64,000 nucleotides of DNA from Antennarius striatus (GCF_040054535.1 NC_090785.1:8498501-8562500), one strand, 5' to 3'; positions 1-14,900 are shown, numbered from the stretch's first letter. Notes: generated from the letters alone by a model not told the origin. Made by a program: numbers and translations.

Positions 1-1050
1 AAGAATGACTGATTGTAATTACCATTATAATCTAATTACAGCTGTCTACCTTCTGGATGCTGTAACAGTGATAACTAAGTTTATAACTAAACATGAAGTT
101 TAAATCAAATTGAATAAATGAATCAACTATTTTGAATCATTGATTTAAAGCATTGCCAAGATGATGTTCACAGTCCAAAGGATGTGAGAAATCCCTCTAT
201 TGTTCACACAGACCCATTATTCTACTATTTGATGTGTACCATTCAATATGAAATCTGCAAAACAATGTGCAATAATAGTATTTCAGAGAGGGGAAGGGTT
301 TCCCTCATGTGGCCCACATCCCACTACAAACACTGTAACTCCTAAGCCTATTTATGCCTTTTTATTTGTATATTTCATGGTGTGTTTTTTTTATTCTTTC
401 TAGGTGTCGGTATTTCTTCCCGTGTGCTTTTTCTGTGTGCTTTTGTGTGCTCACTGTGCTGTGTGTAGTGCGATGGAGAAGTCCAGTTCCCTGAGGGAAC
501 GTCTTTAAGGGATCAATAAAGTTCTACTGGGAATGTCCCAGCAGGACAGATACTGTAGGTTCCCCTGGAACTGCATTCCTTATCGAAATTTTGTTATCAA
601 TTGAACTGAAAGCCCAGCTTCCCCATAACTGATCCAAATGGTTTTGAAGACAGTGCAGACAGGAGTTATCCAGACAGGACAGAAGAAGTAGTGATGGGAG
701 TTAGAAAGAGGGCAAAACTGGAAGAGAATGTGTATTATTTTAATGCGCATGTGTATTTTGTATTAAACAGTACTGTCTATGTAAACTCATGTAATCTGTC
801 AGATTTTAACAAGAGTTTTGCTAGTTTGCGTTCCCTTTTAAAAGCCTAAACTACACCAGTATATTGTTAGTTGGAGAGCTGGGCAAGTCCATTTGAATTC
901 ATAAAACATTAGTCAAACAATGAAAATGAATCAAACATACCCGTCTGTGATATGTTATATATTATTTACATGTCACACCTCCATTAATATCCCGGTTTGT
1001 GTGTGCAAAGTGTTATTTATTTTAAGTAAACAATGATGATTTACTCCATT
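1..1050. other. AT-rich intergenic DNA with a LINE-like tail
   Basis: No coding exon is recognisable here. Around 480-530 there is a stretch reading through 'gggatcaataaagttc', which resembles the 3' tail of fish L2-type LINEs. A similar tail occurs at about 40,035-40,080. The rest is AT-rich and appears non-coding. Confidence 0.4.
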
Positions 1051-1089
1051 AAAGTGAATGCAGGGTCTCATCTGGGTCTGTGGTGAAGC

Positions 1090-1409
1090 GTCTGTGTCGC
1101 TAGAGGTCATTAGAGGTTCACGCCGGAACACCCCCCGCCGCCCCCCCCATCACCCTGCTACGTCATCAACCGCGGCTCGGGCTCGTGCCAGAGACTTTCT
1201 GTTGGCTTGTCAGCCGCACGAGACCCACGGTTCACTTCTGGAAAATGACTACGACAAGCTAGCGTCAGTTGTTAGATTTCTCACAGGTAGTGGTTCGTTC
1301 CTTGTCGCCAGGAACAGGAGACAGTTGTTAATTTCGGACAGCGACATCCGAGGACAGCTCGGAGTGAGCCTCCCTGTCGGCGGCGCCCTTTGGAACACTA
1401 CAGTTGATG
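1090..1409 (+). promoter_or_regulatory. cenpf: CpG-rich promoter and non-coding first exon of the CENP-F-like gene (inferred)
   Basis: This is the only CpG-rich island near the start of the first gene, in otherwise AT-rich DNA. A CRE-like TACGTCA lies at 1159-1165. A good splice donor (gtaagc) follows 1409. The next plausible acceptor is the one before the start codon of the CENP-F-like gene (ccccag, ending at 4099), so a leader exon ending at 1409 joined to an exon starting at 4100 is a reasonable model. The leader holds short upstream ATGs, at 1245 and at the very last three bases (1407-1409). The true transcription start cannot be read from sequence alone. Confidence 0.45.
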
Positions 1410-4099
1410 GTAAGCGCTGTTGTAGTGTGGGGTTAGCTTGTAGCATCATGGCTAAATTGGTTGTCAAACTCTGACCGCTGATGCTTCGAGCACTATAAGA
1501 CAGGAAAACCTGTCTTGTGTGTTGATGGAGGTCGTTAAAGGTAACTTTTTATTCTCAAACAACAATTGTCTCTTTCTGTTTGAAACTCGTGATCAGATGC
1601 ACAGGTCAGGGTTCAACTGCTGGATCTCCACTGACTCCCGCCTGTAGTGTGAAATCAAACCTGCTAGCTTAGATGTCATTCTCAGGAGGAGTTAGTAATC
1701 ATAGGTTTGTCAGAGCTAGTTTAGCTAACACAAATCAGAACTATGCCACTTATTTTCTTTAAGTTGATTTCATGTAATGGAGATGTCATATAAGTCGTCC
1801 TAGCCATATACAGTATATCACTCAATTTATAGAAGAGCATTCAAAAGAGTGCAAAGCTACTGGAGGCAGTGTCATCAACAGTATAATAGACAGGGAAAAG
1901 AGCAAACCCACAATGTGGTGGAAAGTGGAAAAGCGTTCCTGGATCCACTCCAAAAACGTTATGATTTTATTGTTGTCACATGCCCAACCTAACAAGTTGG
2001 GCCCAACTTAGCAAGTTTTATGAAAATCTGTTTTGGTGTTCTTTTATGAGAAACTAGCCAATGCTGGTGACAACATATCCACTTTGTTGGATGTTATAAA
2101 GATACCGATGAGCTTACAACTTCTCAGTGAAATTTGTCAGTGGTGAGGAATTTCAGATGTTTAAACTCTTCTGAGTTTGCTGACACAATAAGTCAGTCAG
2201 TAAATTCACCCCATAATGAAATTCCCCACCAAAGAAGTGTCTTGGATGAGAGTAGAAACATTTTCAAACCTCAAACAAGTCCAGATTCTTCAGATTCAGC
2301 GTTTAAGGATTGACAGCCTGGTTGAATGAGGTTCTGCTGATGTTAGGTGCAATGACACAATATTAATAATTCATCTGAGTGCCGTGCTATCATCTTGAAA
2401 AATAATTATTTTTTAGAGCCTGGAAAGGCCCAATTGTGGAGCATGATGCAGGCTAATGAGAATTTTGGATTTCACTCTTATCAATATGTAACAGCGTTGT
2501 CATAATGGTAGCCTAGAGTTGAAATGGTTTGTTGATGGGACAAACTTTCTCTGGCCCCAGCGTCAAACATGAGGATTTGTTGCTTTTGTGTGCAAACATG
2601 GTTGATTTTTGATTGTTTCTTTCAAAATCAGTTTTTCTATGATATCAGCTCAGGAAATTATGACGCTAATCTTTGTTTCCCATAATAAAAGTAATTGGTA
2701 CCTGTATCCTTAAACCAAGTGTACCCTGTTAATATTATTTGTTTTCCATCTGAAAAATTAGTGGACGTTTGCTTCTTAATTGCTTCCAATCTGTTCAAGC
2801 ACATTTTCACATCCAACTGTAAAGTAGATTCTTATCTTGGTTTTGCTTTGGGCTTCAACTTGACTAAACCTTAACCTTAATCCTTGTTGCATCCTCGGAA
2901 TGTGGCTACCATCTCAAATTGCGTTCGAACCAGCAAACTGATTTGCATGTATTTAACATCATGCATGCCAACATTCAGTGCTGGCAGATGATGAACATTC
3001 ACCTGAAAAAGTGTGTTTGACTGCCTCAAGGCAAAGTTATATCCTAAGCATATACAGTGTTTAACTTGAAGATGTCCCTCAAAGTAAAATTGAATAGTTT
3101 TGTGTTATACATATTGTATACAGCATTTCAGTTCTACATCTGTAGGCTTAGTCGAGAACAGTATTTCTTTTGTGTTTGCTTTCAAGAACAGAGAAAGGCA
3201 GTGACATAACCTGCGTGCAGGATAATCTGATCAGACTGATCAGAGGTATGGCTTCAGTAGCCTTGGGGCTGGAATGAATGTTTTATCAGGTTTTTCTTCA
3301 TTCCAACGTTGTTACTTTCTCAGTGTGTGTTCACTTGTTGGTATTGACACATCTATATTTACTGCTGGTAAATACAATGATTGAACTTCAACTTTAGAAG
3401 TTCCATATTATGGGACACATGTGTAGTGGCCCTCCCTGAGCCTAGCAACTCCTACTATGAGAAAAAGAAAACGGCTCCTACGTCGTCAGCTGGAAGTCAG
3501 GACCACAGATCAGTTTGGAGCAATGTAAAACAACTGCATTAGAGATGTGATGTCATGTGTTCTGTTTGTAAACAATACTGTACTTATTGTGACAGAAGTT
3601 CTACTGAATGGGGACTTATTTTAATCTTAAAGTTGAAGCAATCTTAGAAGATTGCAGACAGTCTCTGTTGAAAGCCACTGGGTCACAGCTGCTCTGTGGT
3701 GTCAACAGGTCTCTCCCAGATGGATCAAAGCCTTAGCAACAAACCCTTCAGGACAGCAGACACAGCTGGAGGCAGAAATGATTAAAACATGTGTAGATAT
3801 TTACGGTATGGAACTACCTTCATATTATGTAACAGACCTTCACTTCACCTTTGTTTCCCACTGCCTGTGGCCGGGTTCTTCAGTTAAGGTCACTTGATTC
3901 TTGGACCTGTCCAATTCTGGATCTGTTGAGCACATATAGAATAAGTTAACTGATATATTGTCTCAATGTAGGCAGCCACCTCCAGCTCTAGAAGTTCCTT
4001 CTAGAACACAAACAAATTTTTTTCTCCAGGATGACTGATAGATCAGGCAAACGAGAAATCAGAAGAAACTGTCATGTGTGTATTCCTTTCCAACCCCAG
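1410..4099 (+). other. First intron of the CENP-F-like gene (inferred)
   Basis: The stretch between the leader donor and the first coding exon is AT-rich. I saw no conserved exon or clear mobile element in it. An 8-bp perfect hairpin lies at 1497-1516, just inside the intron. Confidence 0.35.
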
Positions 4100-4118
4100 T
4101 AGGCCCAGGCAGAGAGCG

Positions 4119-7100
4119 ATGAGCTGGGCTGAGGAGGACTGGACAGTGGGACTGTCTGGACGGGTCTTGCAAAAGGTGAAGGAGCTCCAGATCCTAAAGG
4201 ACCGACTGACCAGAGAGAGCAAACAGAAGCAGCTGCAGCTGGACAACATCCATGCTAGTGCTGAACAGCAGACTGTAAAGGTAAGAGTAAACTTGCTGGT
4301 TTATTTTTATTGTTTACATTGTGCTGTGTTCACACACAGAACATAACATGATTTCTTTTTTATTTACATAGTGCATGATACAGAAGCATTTATGGATTAT
4401 ATACGTCTGTTCACAGAAATGTAACGATTAACAAAAATAGAAATAAAGCAATTAATAAAGTTGGTGTCTTGTGTTTTTTCTATTCTTCCTTGCGTAGTAT
4501 GAGGAAGTGCGTGGGGAGCTCCAGTCTTCACGGAGAGAGCTCCAGAGGGTACAAGATGAGGCCAAGGCAGCGGTGACCAGTACGGGACGTCTGACCCAGG
4601 AGCTTCGGACCAAGCAGGCCCAAATCTGCTCTTTTGAGGGCCAGCTGGATGCTGCTCACACTCTCAACAACAAGCTTATCCTGGAAATCAAAAGGTCAGC
4701 ACCGGCAGAAATTATCTTATACATTTGACTTCTTTTTTAATATTTTTCGTGTTAATAATTTTTTTAAACATTCTCATTTAGGAGCTCAGAGTTTTGTCAT
4801 CTGATCATTCTTGTATCTACCTGGCCCTGCTATGTTTTCTTATCCACTCTGAACCAGCTCTCTGTTTCTCCTTCATCTCTCTCTTCCTGGTGGCAGGTTG
4901 GAGGCAGAGCTGGAAAAACTCCAGAACAGTAGCCGGTCAGCAGATACTACTCTGTTTTCAACACCCTGCTGGAATACAGCCTCACCCTGGGAACACAATG
5001 GTATAGTCCAGTAACTTAATAGCTCTTAAATCCTGTGCTTACTCTCTCTGTGGATTTCTGTCTTTTCATTCGCTGTCACTCTTTTCATTTTTATTAGCTT
5101 ACAGCAATGCAGCCTTAATATAATTTGAATTTTCTCATTCTAATCCAGTCTTGATGCTTGATCAGATGCTGTAAATTTAGCCTGTGGCTCAAAGGATAGA
5201 GCCATTGTCCATTAATTTGAATATCAGTACTTGAGCCCAGGCTGCATTCATCATCTCAGTGTCCTTGAGCATGATAATGAGCCTGAACCAAGATTTTCTC
5301 CCTGCGGCTGTTCATTTGGTTTGTGAGTGTTCATATGAATAAATATCGCTCCTGATGAGCTGGCGGTACCACCCTGGTATCCTCTTCCACTGCTGTATGA
5401 AGATTTGAGTGACTTGATGAATGCTAACTTGTGTTGTCAGGCTAGAAAGATGTTACATAAGTGCAGCCCTTTTACCATTTAGTCCACTGAGTAGATGGGA
5501 ACATGATGTAAAAAAAACCAAAGGGCCCCATTTGACCAGAGAAGTTATATAAACACCCAGAGTTCCTGTTATCTCACAGCCCTCACTCTCAGGGGATCAT
5601 TACATTTCTTTTCCTCTCTTACCAGTGAACCAGTGTTGTTTTTGCTGCTTCTTTGGTTCAGTTTTTGAAATGTCTATTAGGTGCTAATCCAAATTTATAT
5701 GTTGTGCTTTTGCCCTGTAGGAAGCAGAAGGGAGGAGAGAGGACATAGAGATGAAGGACAGAGCCGAGTTCTTCACAGCCGAGTAAGTACCCATATGTGT
5801 TTATGCTGACCTATACCTGTGCCAGCCCAAATGATTGCACAGCAGATATTTTGACTTGTCACAGCAGGAAAATTCAGATGGATCTAATAATAGGGACAAG
5901 GGCAAACTTTTACGATGTGTTCCAGATATAATAACTGTCAATCATAATATCCCACAGCGATAACATGTTTCATGCAGCAGTCAGTTGTACATCTGTGTGG
6001 TTCCTGGTACAATACATGAACATGCTGTGGAACCAGTTCTTTCTATGGTTGTAAGAATTGATCTGTTTGAACAGCATTTTGTACTTTCTTCATGTGTTTT
6101 CATTAATTGTAGACAATATTTGACTTCTGTGGTTCTCAGACCAAAACCATCGTTTCCTACTGAAGAAATGAATCTTTAAAAAGAATGCAAATAGATACTT
6201 TTTTCTTAAACAACGTTCAATGTCCTCATGCAGTAACCTTGATCTTACTCGGGCATCGGTAAATTCAATGGCTACAGTACAAGACCCATGTTTTGAAGTT
6301 TTCCGACTTGGTAAATTTGATGTGCTACAATTGTATTTGTCTGTTTGACTTAAAATAAGCTCCACTGTTCTTCTTCAGGAACATGTGACTCATTCCAACA
6401 ATGTGACTCAGCCATTGTTATTGTTTTTGGACAAGACTCAAGGTCTTTGTTTGGAATGTGGCTTTGTAGCTGAATTTGACATTCTCACAGCATTTGTTTA
6501 TAATAAGGCAAATGAAGATCATCATCCAGCTTGTCCTTTATTTAATTTTTTATGTCTGTAAAACTGTTCTTATTAAACATCCCAGCATCCTCTTTTGTCT
6601 TTTTATCTACTCCCTCTCTTCTCTGCAGCAGCGGCTCCAGTTCTCAGATGTGGGCACACCCTCGTTACCACGACTGCAGCACAAGAGTACACCCCACCGC
6701 CATCCTTCTGACCAGTCAGACTCCTTCTCTACTCCCTCGTCTATGTTTCCATGGGAACGAGATGACTCACGACCAGCAGAGAGGAGACAGTCCCCGCCCT
6801 CTCCTCAGATGCCCTGTACTGATACAAGCAGTCAGGTCCAGACCACGCAGGGGTTTTCTGAGAAGAAGGACAACAGGACAGAGACAGATAGTGAGATATT
6901 GTTACCGTGGCATTACCCCCCCACACACACCCACACAGCGTAGCTTGTGTCCTTTATTAGTAGAGATGAATAGGTAACTGTCCAAAGAAAGGCACTCAGC
7001 TGAAATAAACTTTCTTGGTTTTGTCTAGAGCTGGTGATTGGGTTAACAGTCAGTTAATAGGTTATTTTTACGTGATAAGACAGGCCTCTGATATTTTTAT

Positions 7101-10100
7101 ATAATAATTTTGGGTGTTTTTTGTGGCTGAGATAGTTGATGTTGCAGACCGCAATAATTACCTCTCAGTACAAAGGTTTTCAGATGCTTTTAGCCAAGTC
7201 AACTTTGGTGACCAAACAATGTCAACAGGAACGTTGTTCGGGCGCCTCTGGGCCATGGCAGCAAGAACTGACACAGCTCTTCTTGACTTTGAATGAAAGG
7301 CACCAGAAAATTCTGTATATAATGACTTGTAGCTAATTTTTCTGATCAGGACAGGAGCAATGACCCATTAGTTGGGGAAAAAGTGCTTTAAATAATTTAT
7401 TTGGAATCTGTTGGAATTGAGTGTGCAACCAAGTGCAATGTTACTGGCAATTGTCTATAGTTTTTTGACACCAATTTATGTATTTGGTACAGATTTGTGT
7501 GCACTTTCAAGATTTAGAGGCATTTTCAACACTGGCTATTACATAATTTCGTTGTTAGTTTGGGAGTTTATTCATATGATAATGCTAAATGTGGAAATTT
7601 CGTCATTTTATGATTCTATTTTTGCAGGAGTGGAATTGTTATTGCATTCCTGGTGTAAGCAAAAATGGTGGAATGTTATCCCTTGAGGTTTAGTGTTTAG
7701 CTTGTTTGGACTACCTCATAACTAGTGAAGCAGTGTAATCATTCTGAATCTCATGGACTTTGTATAGATACAATAACACTTGTTATATAAGTGGTAGTAT
7801 CACTGGTTCAGACATAGAATCTTCTGCTGGCTCCCAGGACAGCTTAATGCAGATTGACTGTCAGTACATTTGTAGTTTGACATGACACTCCTCTTTCTCA
7901 CAGCTCGGTGTGTTTGTTCAGTACAGGAAGGGGAGAGATAGAGACATGAAACAATAAACGCTTCTTTTACCTGCTGGGGCACAGAAGGGTGCGGAGTTTA
8001 CATTAGATTTTTTTTTCAATTTTTAATTATGCTCTTTTCTACTGTAAATTTCAGTCACACATGTAAGTTCTATTTAGACATGCATAACAAACTTAAATCC
8101 TGATTAAAACTAAAAGAGAAATACGTAATATAACAATACAAGAGATGGTATAAACCTTACAACATATCTTTTAGTATGGTATGTTTTTTTTGTTTAGTAA
8201 AGTGAGAATCATGAGGTTATAGAGGTGAAAACTGAATTTAAAGCGACAGGAAGAGCAGATAGAATGACATACCGATCAGACAGTAAATTGATTTCCAGCC
8301 TCACATCTGCGACCACCACAGGCGACAACTGGTATAGACTGACCCCATTTGTAAAGAATAGAACTGTATGTTGCTTCTGTGAACGGCTGTAATTGGTCAT
8401 TTGAAATTAAGACACTGTTGATGCTCACTTTAATAGATAAACTAGTTAAATGTTAAAAATGTTTCATTGTAATATCCCTGTTTTCATCCACCTTAATCCA
8501 TTTAAATTTGAATTCATTTTCATCAATTCATCAATTTTCATCACAGGCTCTGCACCATTTCCTGTTTCCCTTTACTTAGTCCACTCTTCAGTTCTCCATT
8601 GATGGTTTCAAACTGTATTTATTTACATTTGGTTAAGGTAATTTTTTAATTGTCACAAGTGCGTGGTTGAAATTTGTTCAATTGAAATTAGCTTATCTGA
8701 GACCTTGTTTGACACCAGAAGAAGCATCTTAACCACTGTGTGTTTGTGTGTGGTCTTTCCTTCCTTCAGCATCCCTATCAGCGTCAATGAGCCGTGTGTC
8801 TACTCTGGAGGAGGACTTGCGCGTGAAGAATGAAACACTGAAGTCCATCATGAAAGAAATGGCACAAAGCAAGAAGGATCTCTCTGCCAAGGAGCTCAGC
8901 ATTCAGAGAGCCCAAAACGATCTCAGCCTGGTACAAACACGCATGGCCCAAGAAAGTGAACGGGTAAAACCTCACACTAATATTACTGACACTAATATTA
9001 CTGCTTTGTAAAAATAAAAACTGTGTTAGAAAACAATAGCACGCATTACATCTCGCTTCCAATTCTGGAATGATTCATAGGATGTTCTTTTTTGTCATTT
9101 TCGAAGAAGGCACAACAGCTGGACTGATTTCCGCAAAATTAGCATGCAACATGGATTAAAGCGGTTATTTGCCTCCTCATGTGCTGGAGCAAACTTGCGT
9201 ATTATCTAATCAGAGGTGCTGAAAAGTTTTTCAAACTCAAGGGGGACTCCCAAAAGTTTTGTTCACAAAAATGTCCTACATGTCTCACTTATCTTAAAAT
9301 AAAAAGCATTTTTTCAAATGAGGAATGGAAGTTGATGAGGTAAAACATTAGCTCATGTAGCCACTGAAGATGATGACTGCCAAAGTTGTGATTATTAAAG
9401 TGAAAATGCTTTGTGTATGTTTGATAGGCATCAGGAGCTGAACAAAGGGTGAAGCAGCTGCAGGAGGAGCTGAGGTGTCAGAGGCAAAATGCAGAGAGCA
9501 GCCGACTACAACACCAACAACGCACTAAGGAGCAGGAGAAACAACATCAGAGGGTGAGACAGGAAGAGAGGGAAAGACTGAGATACAAAGGAAGAAAAAT
9601 GAAAAGCAACTAATGAAAGCATAAGAGGAATTCAGATTTTCATATTTGAATGACATATATGACATATAACTAAAGACTGTGTCTCAATTTTTGATGTTTG
9701 TTGCGTGAAGGATTTAGCAGAGCTTCAGAAGGAGAGGCAGTGTCTGGAGAGGCAACATCAACAGGAGGTGAATAAGTTAAACCAGGAGCTCCAGCAGGCT
9801 CGGATACTTCACAATACCCTGCAGGCACAGGCTGACAAGGTAAATAATCCCACAACGTCACTTAAACACACACACATGAACAAGGCTAACAAGACTTTGG
9901 TGTTTATGTTCAGTCAAATATATATGCCAATGTAATGTCTTTAAATCGGATCTGTATGAACTTTTTTTTTTTCAAAAGTATTTGTATTTTGGTTCACGTG
10001 TCTTGCCTTTTAAGCCCTTTCCTTTTTTACTTTCCTGCTTTCTGTCTCTATTTTTCCTCCTCTCTCACTGTCTCCCGTTTCTTCCTAGGACTTGTATAAT

Positions 10101-11900
10101 TTGTACTAGAGTTCAGTAAACTTGTATCTCACTCCCTCTCTCACGCTTGCTTCTTGACCTTGTTTATTTCTCTTGCTGTCTGTTCCACTATCTTGCTTTC
10201 CGTGTTCGCGCCCACTCCCACCTGCCCTCCTCTTCGCTTCATCCTCCTCTCCTCTTGGTTTGTCCTCACTGGAAGGGTTGAGCAGCGAAGGTAATACCTG
10301 TGTGATTACGTTTCTCAGTGCAGAATGCCTTGATTTTGAAAGCATAACACCAATTTAGATATTGTGTGTGAAAAATACTCTTAAATCTTAGTAAGAGAAG
10401 CAGAAGTCATGACTGCAGGATCAGTGTGAATCTAGATGGAGGATTTATATGAAGTCATGTTGGTTTACACGAATGTACAGGAATGTGGTTCTTTTTGTGT
10501 ATTTAATTCACATGAAATAATCCTGAGGCATGTATTTTTAATCAGTAGAGTAAAACAAATCATAATCTTAGCACAAAAGTTTAACTTGGTATGAACTCCC
10601 AGGCTTTTTGTCATGGTGTAAAAATTAACAAAGAGCATTTATTCTGTTCACAATGTCCCTTTTTGTAAACGCTTCATAAATGAAACAGATTGTATCACAT
10701 TTTCTCTGATAAGGCTGCAGAGAACAAACATTACAGGCATAGTGGAACTGGATTGAATCAGATGAATAATCACACACATGAATGCTTATAGTGCATGCTG
10801 TTATGACATTGTACTCAGGATGAACATTGGTAACACATCCCATGAAGTTATTATTATTATGATTATTATTATTATTATTACTAATGATTTGGAGGAGAAT
10901 GTTAACTTGAAATTCTGTTCATTTTGGTATCTAAATAAAAATCAGCTGTGATACATGGATTCTATAAATTCATGAAAATACCTGACATGTTTTCAGCATG
11001 AAACATGACACGTGGATTATTATAGATGTATAAATATGAGCTGATGATGCAGCACCTTATCACACTGAATGGTTTAGTATGGAATACCATGTTTCTTTAC
11101 TATTTACTTCATGGGATTTTTGTATTTATGATTTATTATATAACAGTCAACAAGTTTAAAAGAGAACATCTGAAGGACCTCTGAACTCACAAATCAGGCA
11201 TACCTGTGTTTTATTGTATGTCAGAAGGCTTTGCGTCTTCTTAAATGCAGTTGTAAAGCTTCACAGACTAATCCACTACACGTGCTCCCATAATGCATTA
11301 TTGATTCCTCATAGAAAATGTTACTAGAACACTTAAATCAATTTTCCCATGCTAGTGGAGCAACCAGTAAGAATACTCCTGCTGTAACAGAAATCATACT
11401 GGTGATTTAAGTTGCATGTAGTCGTGATTCATGATTGTGGTAATAAGTGAAAGGACGTAATTAAAAACAAATCCCTGCGATCCTCCAGTGGTAATCAACT
11501 ACTGCACTAAGTGAGAACACTGCTTTTGACATTAAAGACTTTCATGATGTGTAAAGTATAATAGAAAGAGCCTGCATTAATGCTAATGCTTGCTATTGAT
11601 CACTGATTGCTCTCCTGCTTTCCTCCACTGGTCCTGATGTCTGCAACTGAACAGACTTTCATTTCCTCTTGGTTGTTCTTAACTCTTCCCCTAATATTTT
11701 TTATGTTCTTCTAATTTTGCCTGATTTCAGTTTTTGTATATTCAAGCAACCACTGACTTGTGGTGTTTTCTTATCAGTTGTCTCTGCAGAAGCAGGCGTT
11801 GGAGAAAGATTTGGACACCCTTAAAGAGAAACTGAAGTGGACAGAGGGACAGCTGCAAGACAGCCAGAAGAAAGAGGCACAGACACAAGCCAAGCTGACG

Positions 11901-11940
<40 letters not shown>

Positions 11941-14900
11941 GTCCTGACTATAGTGAGTCAGGGTTTGAATTATTGATTAGCTGCACAGCGGATATATAGT
12001 TCACCCTCTAAATCTTTAAATGTATTGATTTGCCATATGTCAGTCTTAGCCTGTTCTTATCCTGTAATATGTTGAACTGGAAGTAGATTCTGGGTTTTTG
12101 TTTCTGTTTGGTAGTTTGTTTGTGTTGTGTAACGTGATTACATGTGGCGCTCAATGCAGAGCTCTTGCACGCAGGTTATGTGCCATAAATGCAAACACTA
12201 ACATAAAAGGTTTACAACAGGTTTATACTTAATATTCGTTTGTAGTTATTCATGGGTTGGTGGGTAAAACTGACCACTGAAAAAGACGTCTTATTTAATC
12301 GACTGGTCGAACATGGACCGCACATCAGTCCACTTTATTTTGCTTTCAGTAGATAAACACCTAGAGCTTTGTTCCTCTGTTCCGGATTCAGGCAACCTCC
12401 TCATTTGTGTTTTTTATCCTTGCATTAGGAGGCAGCTCGGGAGGCGGAGCAGTTGGCTGTTTGTTTGGACCAGAGCAGGAAGAAGGAGAGTGCTCTGGAG
12501 AAGGAGGGGAGGAGACTGGCTGACGAGCTAGCTGACGCCCTTCGTCTTGTCAAGGAGCTGCAGGGTGAGGAGCAAGCTGCGGAGGCAGATGGGAACGGAG
12601 TTGATACATGAAGGTTATCAGCTATGATATGCAGAATGTTTTTGAACTGGACGTTTTGAAGTGAGATTTGTTTCTCGCCAGCTAGAGGTTAGATTGAGGT
12701 AGAGGTAAAGAAGAAGTATAGAACTCAGAGTTGCATATTATATCTTCTTGTCGAAAAGTTTATTTGTTTAAAAAAAGTTGACATCATTTTTTTAAAAATG
12801 TAGTGCCTAATATTATTTAAGAATATGATTCTTAAGAAGTTTTAGTGCTTGTCACTCTGCAAAGCTGATTTCAGGGGTATCCTTTTTTCCCACTGTTGCC
12901 TCCTGCTGGTCAGAACAACACCATCCACTTTCTCAGAAGAAAAAAGGCTTGTTTGTGAAGTTAAAATAATTCTTTTATTGTTTAAAAAAAGCTGAAAAAA
13001 CATTCTCGGAATGTTATAGAAAGCTTCATAAAAAGCAACAGAGGTGCGTCCTTACCCACACTCTGAAATTAGTTTCTTCCGTGGCAGATGAGTAATCCTT
13101 CCATTTTAAATTGAATCAATTTTGTTTAATTCCATTAACAGACAGACAATCCAGCTGACAAACATAGAGATGCAGGTGTAAACCTCCTTGGTTGAGGTAA
13201 CTTCCATCATTGCATATTAGCTCACTAAAAGAGACAAGATGTTATTAATTTACTGCTTTCCTCCCAATTTAGGAAGTTCCTCTCATTGCATGTATGCTCT
13301 TTACAATGCAACTTACTCTGGCTTTTGTGTTGCTTTCTACTTCTCTAGAGAAACTCGCTGCCCCTCCAGTTCTTTTAAATCCTGCTCCGTTTTGCCCTGT
13401 TGGACAGAGTTTCTCCCCTCAACCTTCTTACTCTCTCAATCCTCGTACGTCAACTCACATCAGGTCCACTGCTGCCCACCTGCCTGACCAGAAAAGGGAA
13501 GAGAATGTGGATAAGAGAAGGGTTGCATCTTATCCCTCTGAAAGAGAGCCAGGAGAAGGCATTGACTCCGAACAAATTATCTCTCCAGACTCTGAGGGTT
13601 TACAAAGAGAAGGACACAAAAGAAAAGTTAAAGAGGAGAATAAGAGTAAAAACGTCACCTCGGTGACAAACTCCACATTTGACCAGGAGCTCTCTACTTC
13701 CTGTCATTCTGGTGATACACCAACCAACTTTTCTACAGATAGTGATTGTAGTACTTTGACACTTTCTGCTGAAAAGGAATCTTCTCTCAAGACGGAGCAA
13801 GACAAAACTTTTAAAGACCTCAGAGGGGAGAATGAAACACTACGTTCAGAACTACACGACACACGGGAAGAACTGCAGAAACGGCTTGATGACCTGGAAG
13901 CACAACGACGGGCCGAAGCAGAAGCCAGGACCCGGCTCAAACAGCTCAGCCGCAAGCGTGCCAGCCAGTCGGTGGAGAAGGAGGAGCAGGAGAAGGAATG
14001 GAGGGCACAGTTGGAGAAGGAAAAGGCAGAGACAGAGAAGCTGAGGAAAGCCATGGCTGCTTTGGAGACACAGTTGAAGAGAGGAAAGGAGGAGAGAGAA
14101 AAGAATGACAGACTGGAACTGGAGGAGGAGAAAACCAAAGTGCTAGAGGACCGGGAGAGTGAAATGATAGAACTTAATTTCCAGCTAAAGAAACAGTTAA
14201 CAGAGGTGAAATCCCAGCTGGCTTTAGAACGGGAAGAGCGAAAGATGGAGGAAGAGGAGAGGAACCTTGTAACAAACACAGGAAATAATTTAAAGAAGGA
14301 GATGAGTATCAAACTGCAAGAACTTGAAGATGAATTGGAATTACTAAAGATTAATAGAAAAAAATCATCAGAAGAGGAAAAACTGTCACTTGCCAGCAGC
14401 CCTCTAACATACCTAACCCTCAACTCTAACATTGCATGTTACGACAAGAGCCTCCTCCCTTCGCCAGAGCAGCATTTCCTTTTGTGTGAGTCCAGTAACC
14501 AACGCAACACGCTTGAATCTCAGAAAACATCAGCTCTCATCCACGAAGAGGAGGCAGTGATAGAACATGAATTCTCACCTCATGTGGCCTCTGACCATGA
14601 AGACACCACAGAAAACTATCAGGTCGGTTCTTCACTGTCAGAAAAAAGACTTTCTGGGGTCCAGGAGGACGAGCCTGCTTCCTCAGACATGAAGAAAGAA
14701 TTGAAGCGGCTTCAAAAAGAGAAACTAAAGGAGGCCAAACGTGCTAACCAGTACCAAGTCAAACTAGAAGCCCTGCAGAGCCAGGTAGATGATGGTTGAC
14801 GTACAGATTAGAACACTATATTGTCCACATATTAATACTCTCCACACTGTCTCTATTCTGACTTTACACCTTTGATTTCTGTTTCAGGTGACACTTCAGA

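Noticed and set aside
7411-7686. Hydrophobic open frame of 91 codons within a CENP-F-like gene intron
   Set aside because: AT-rich sequence often gives Phe/Leu/Ile-rich frames. No start context or family match was seen.
13704-14432. Open frame of 242 codons on the minus strand, very serine- and phenylalanine-rich
   Set aside because: It is the antisense shadow of the charged coiled-coil exon of the CENP-F-like gene (Glu/Lys codons read backwards).
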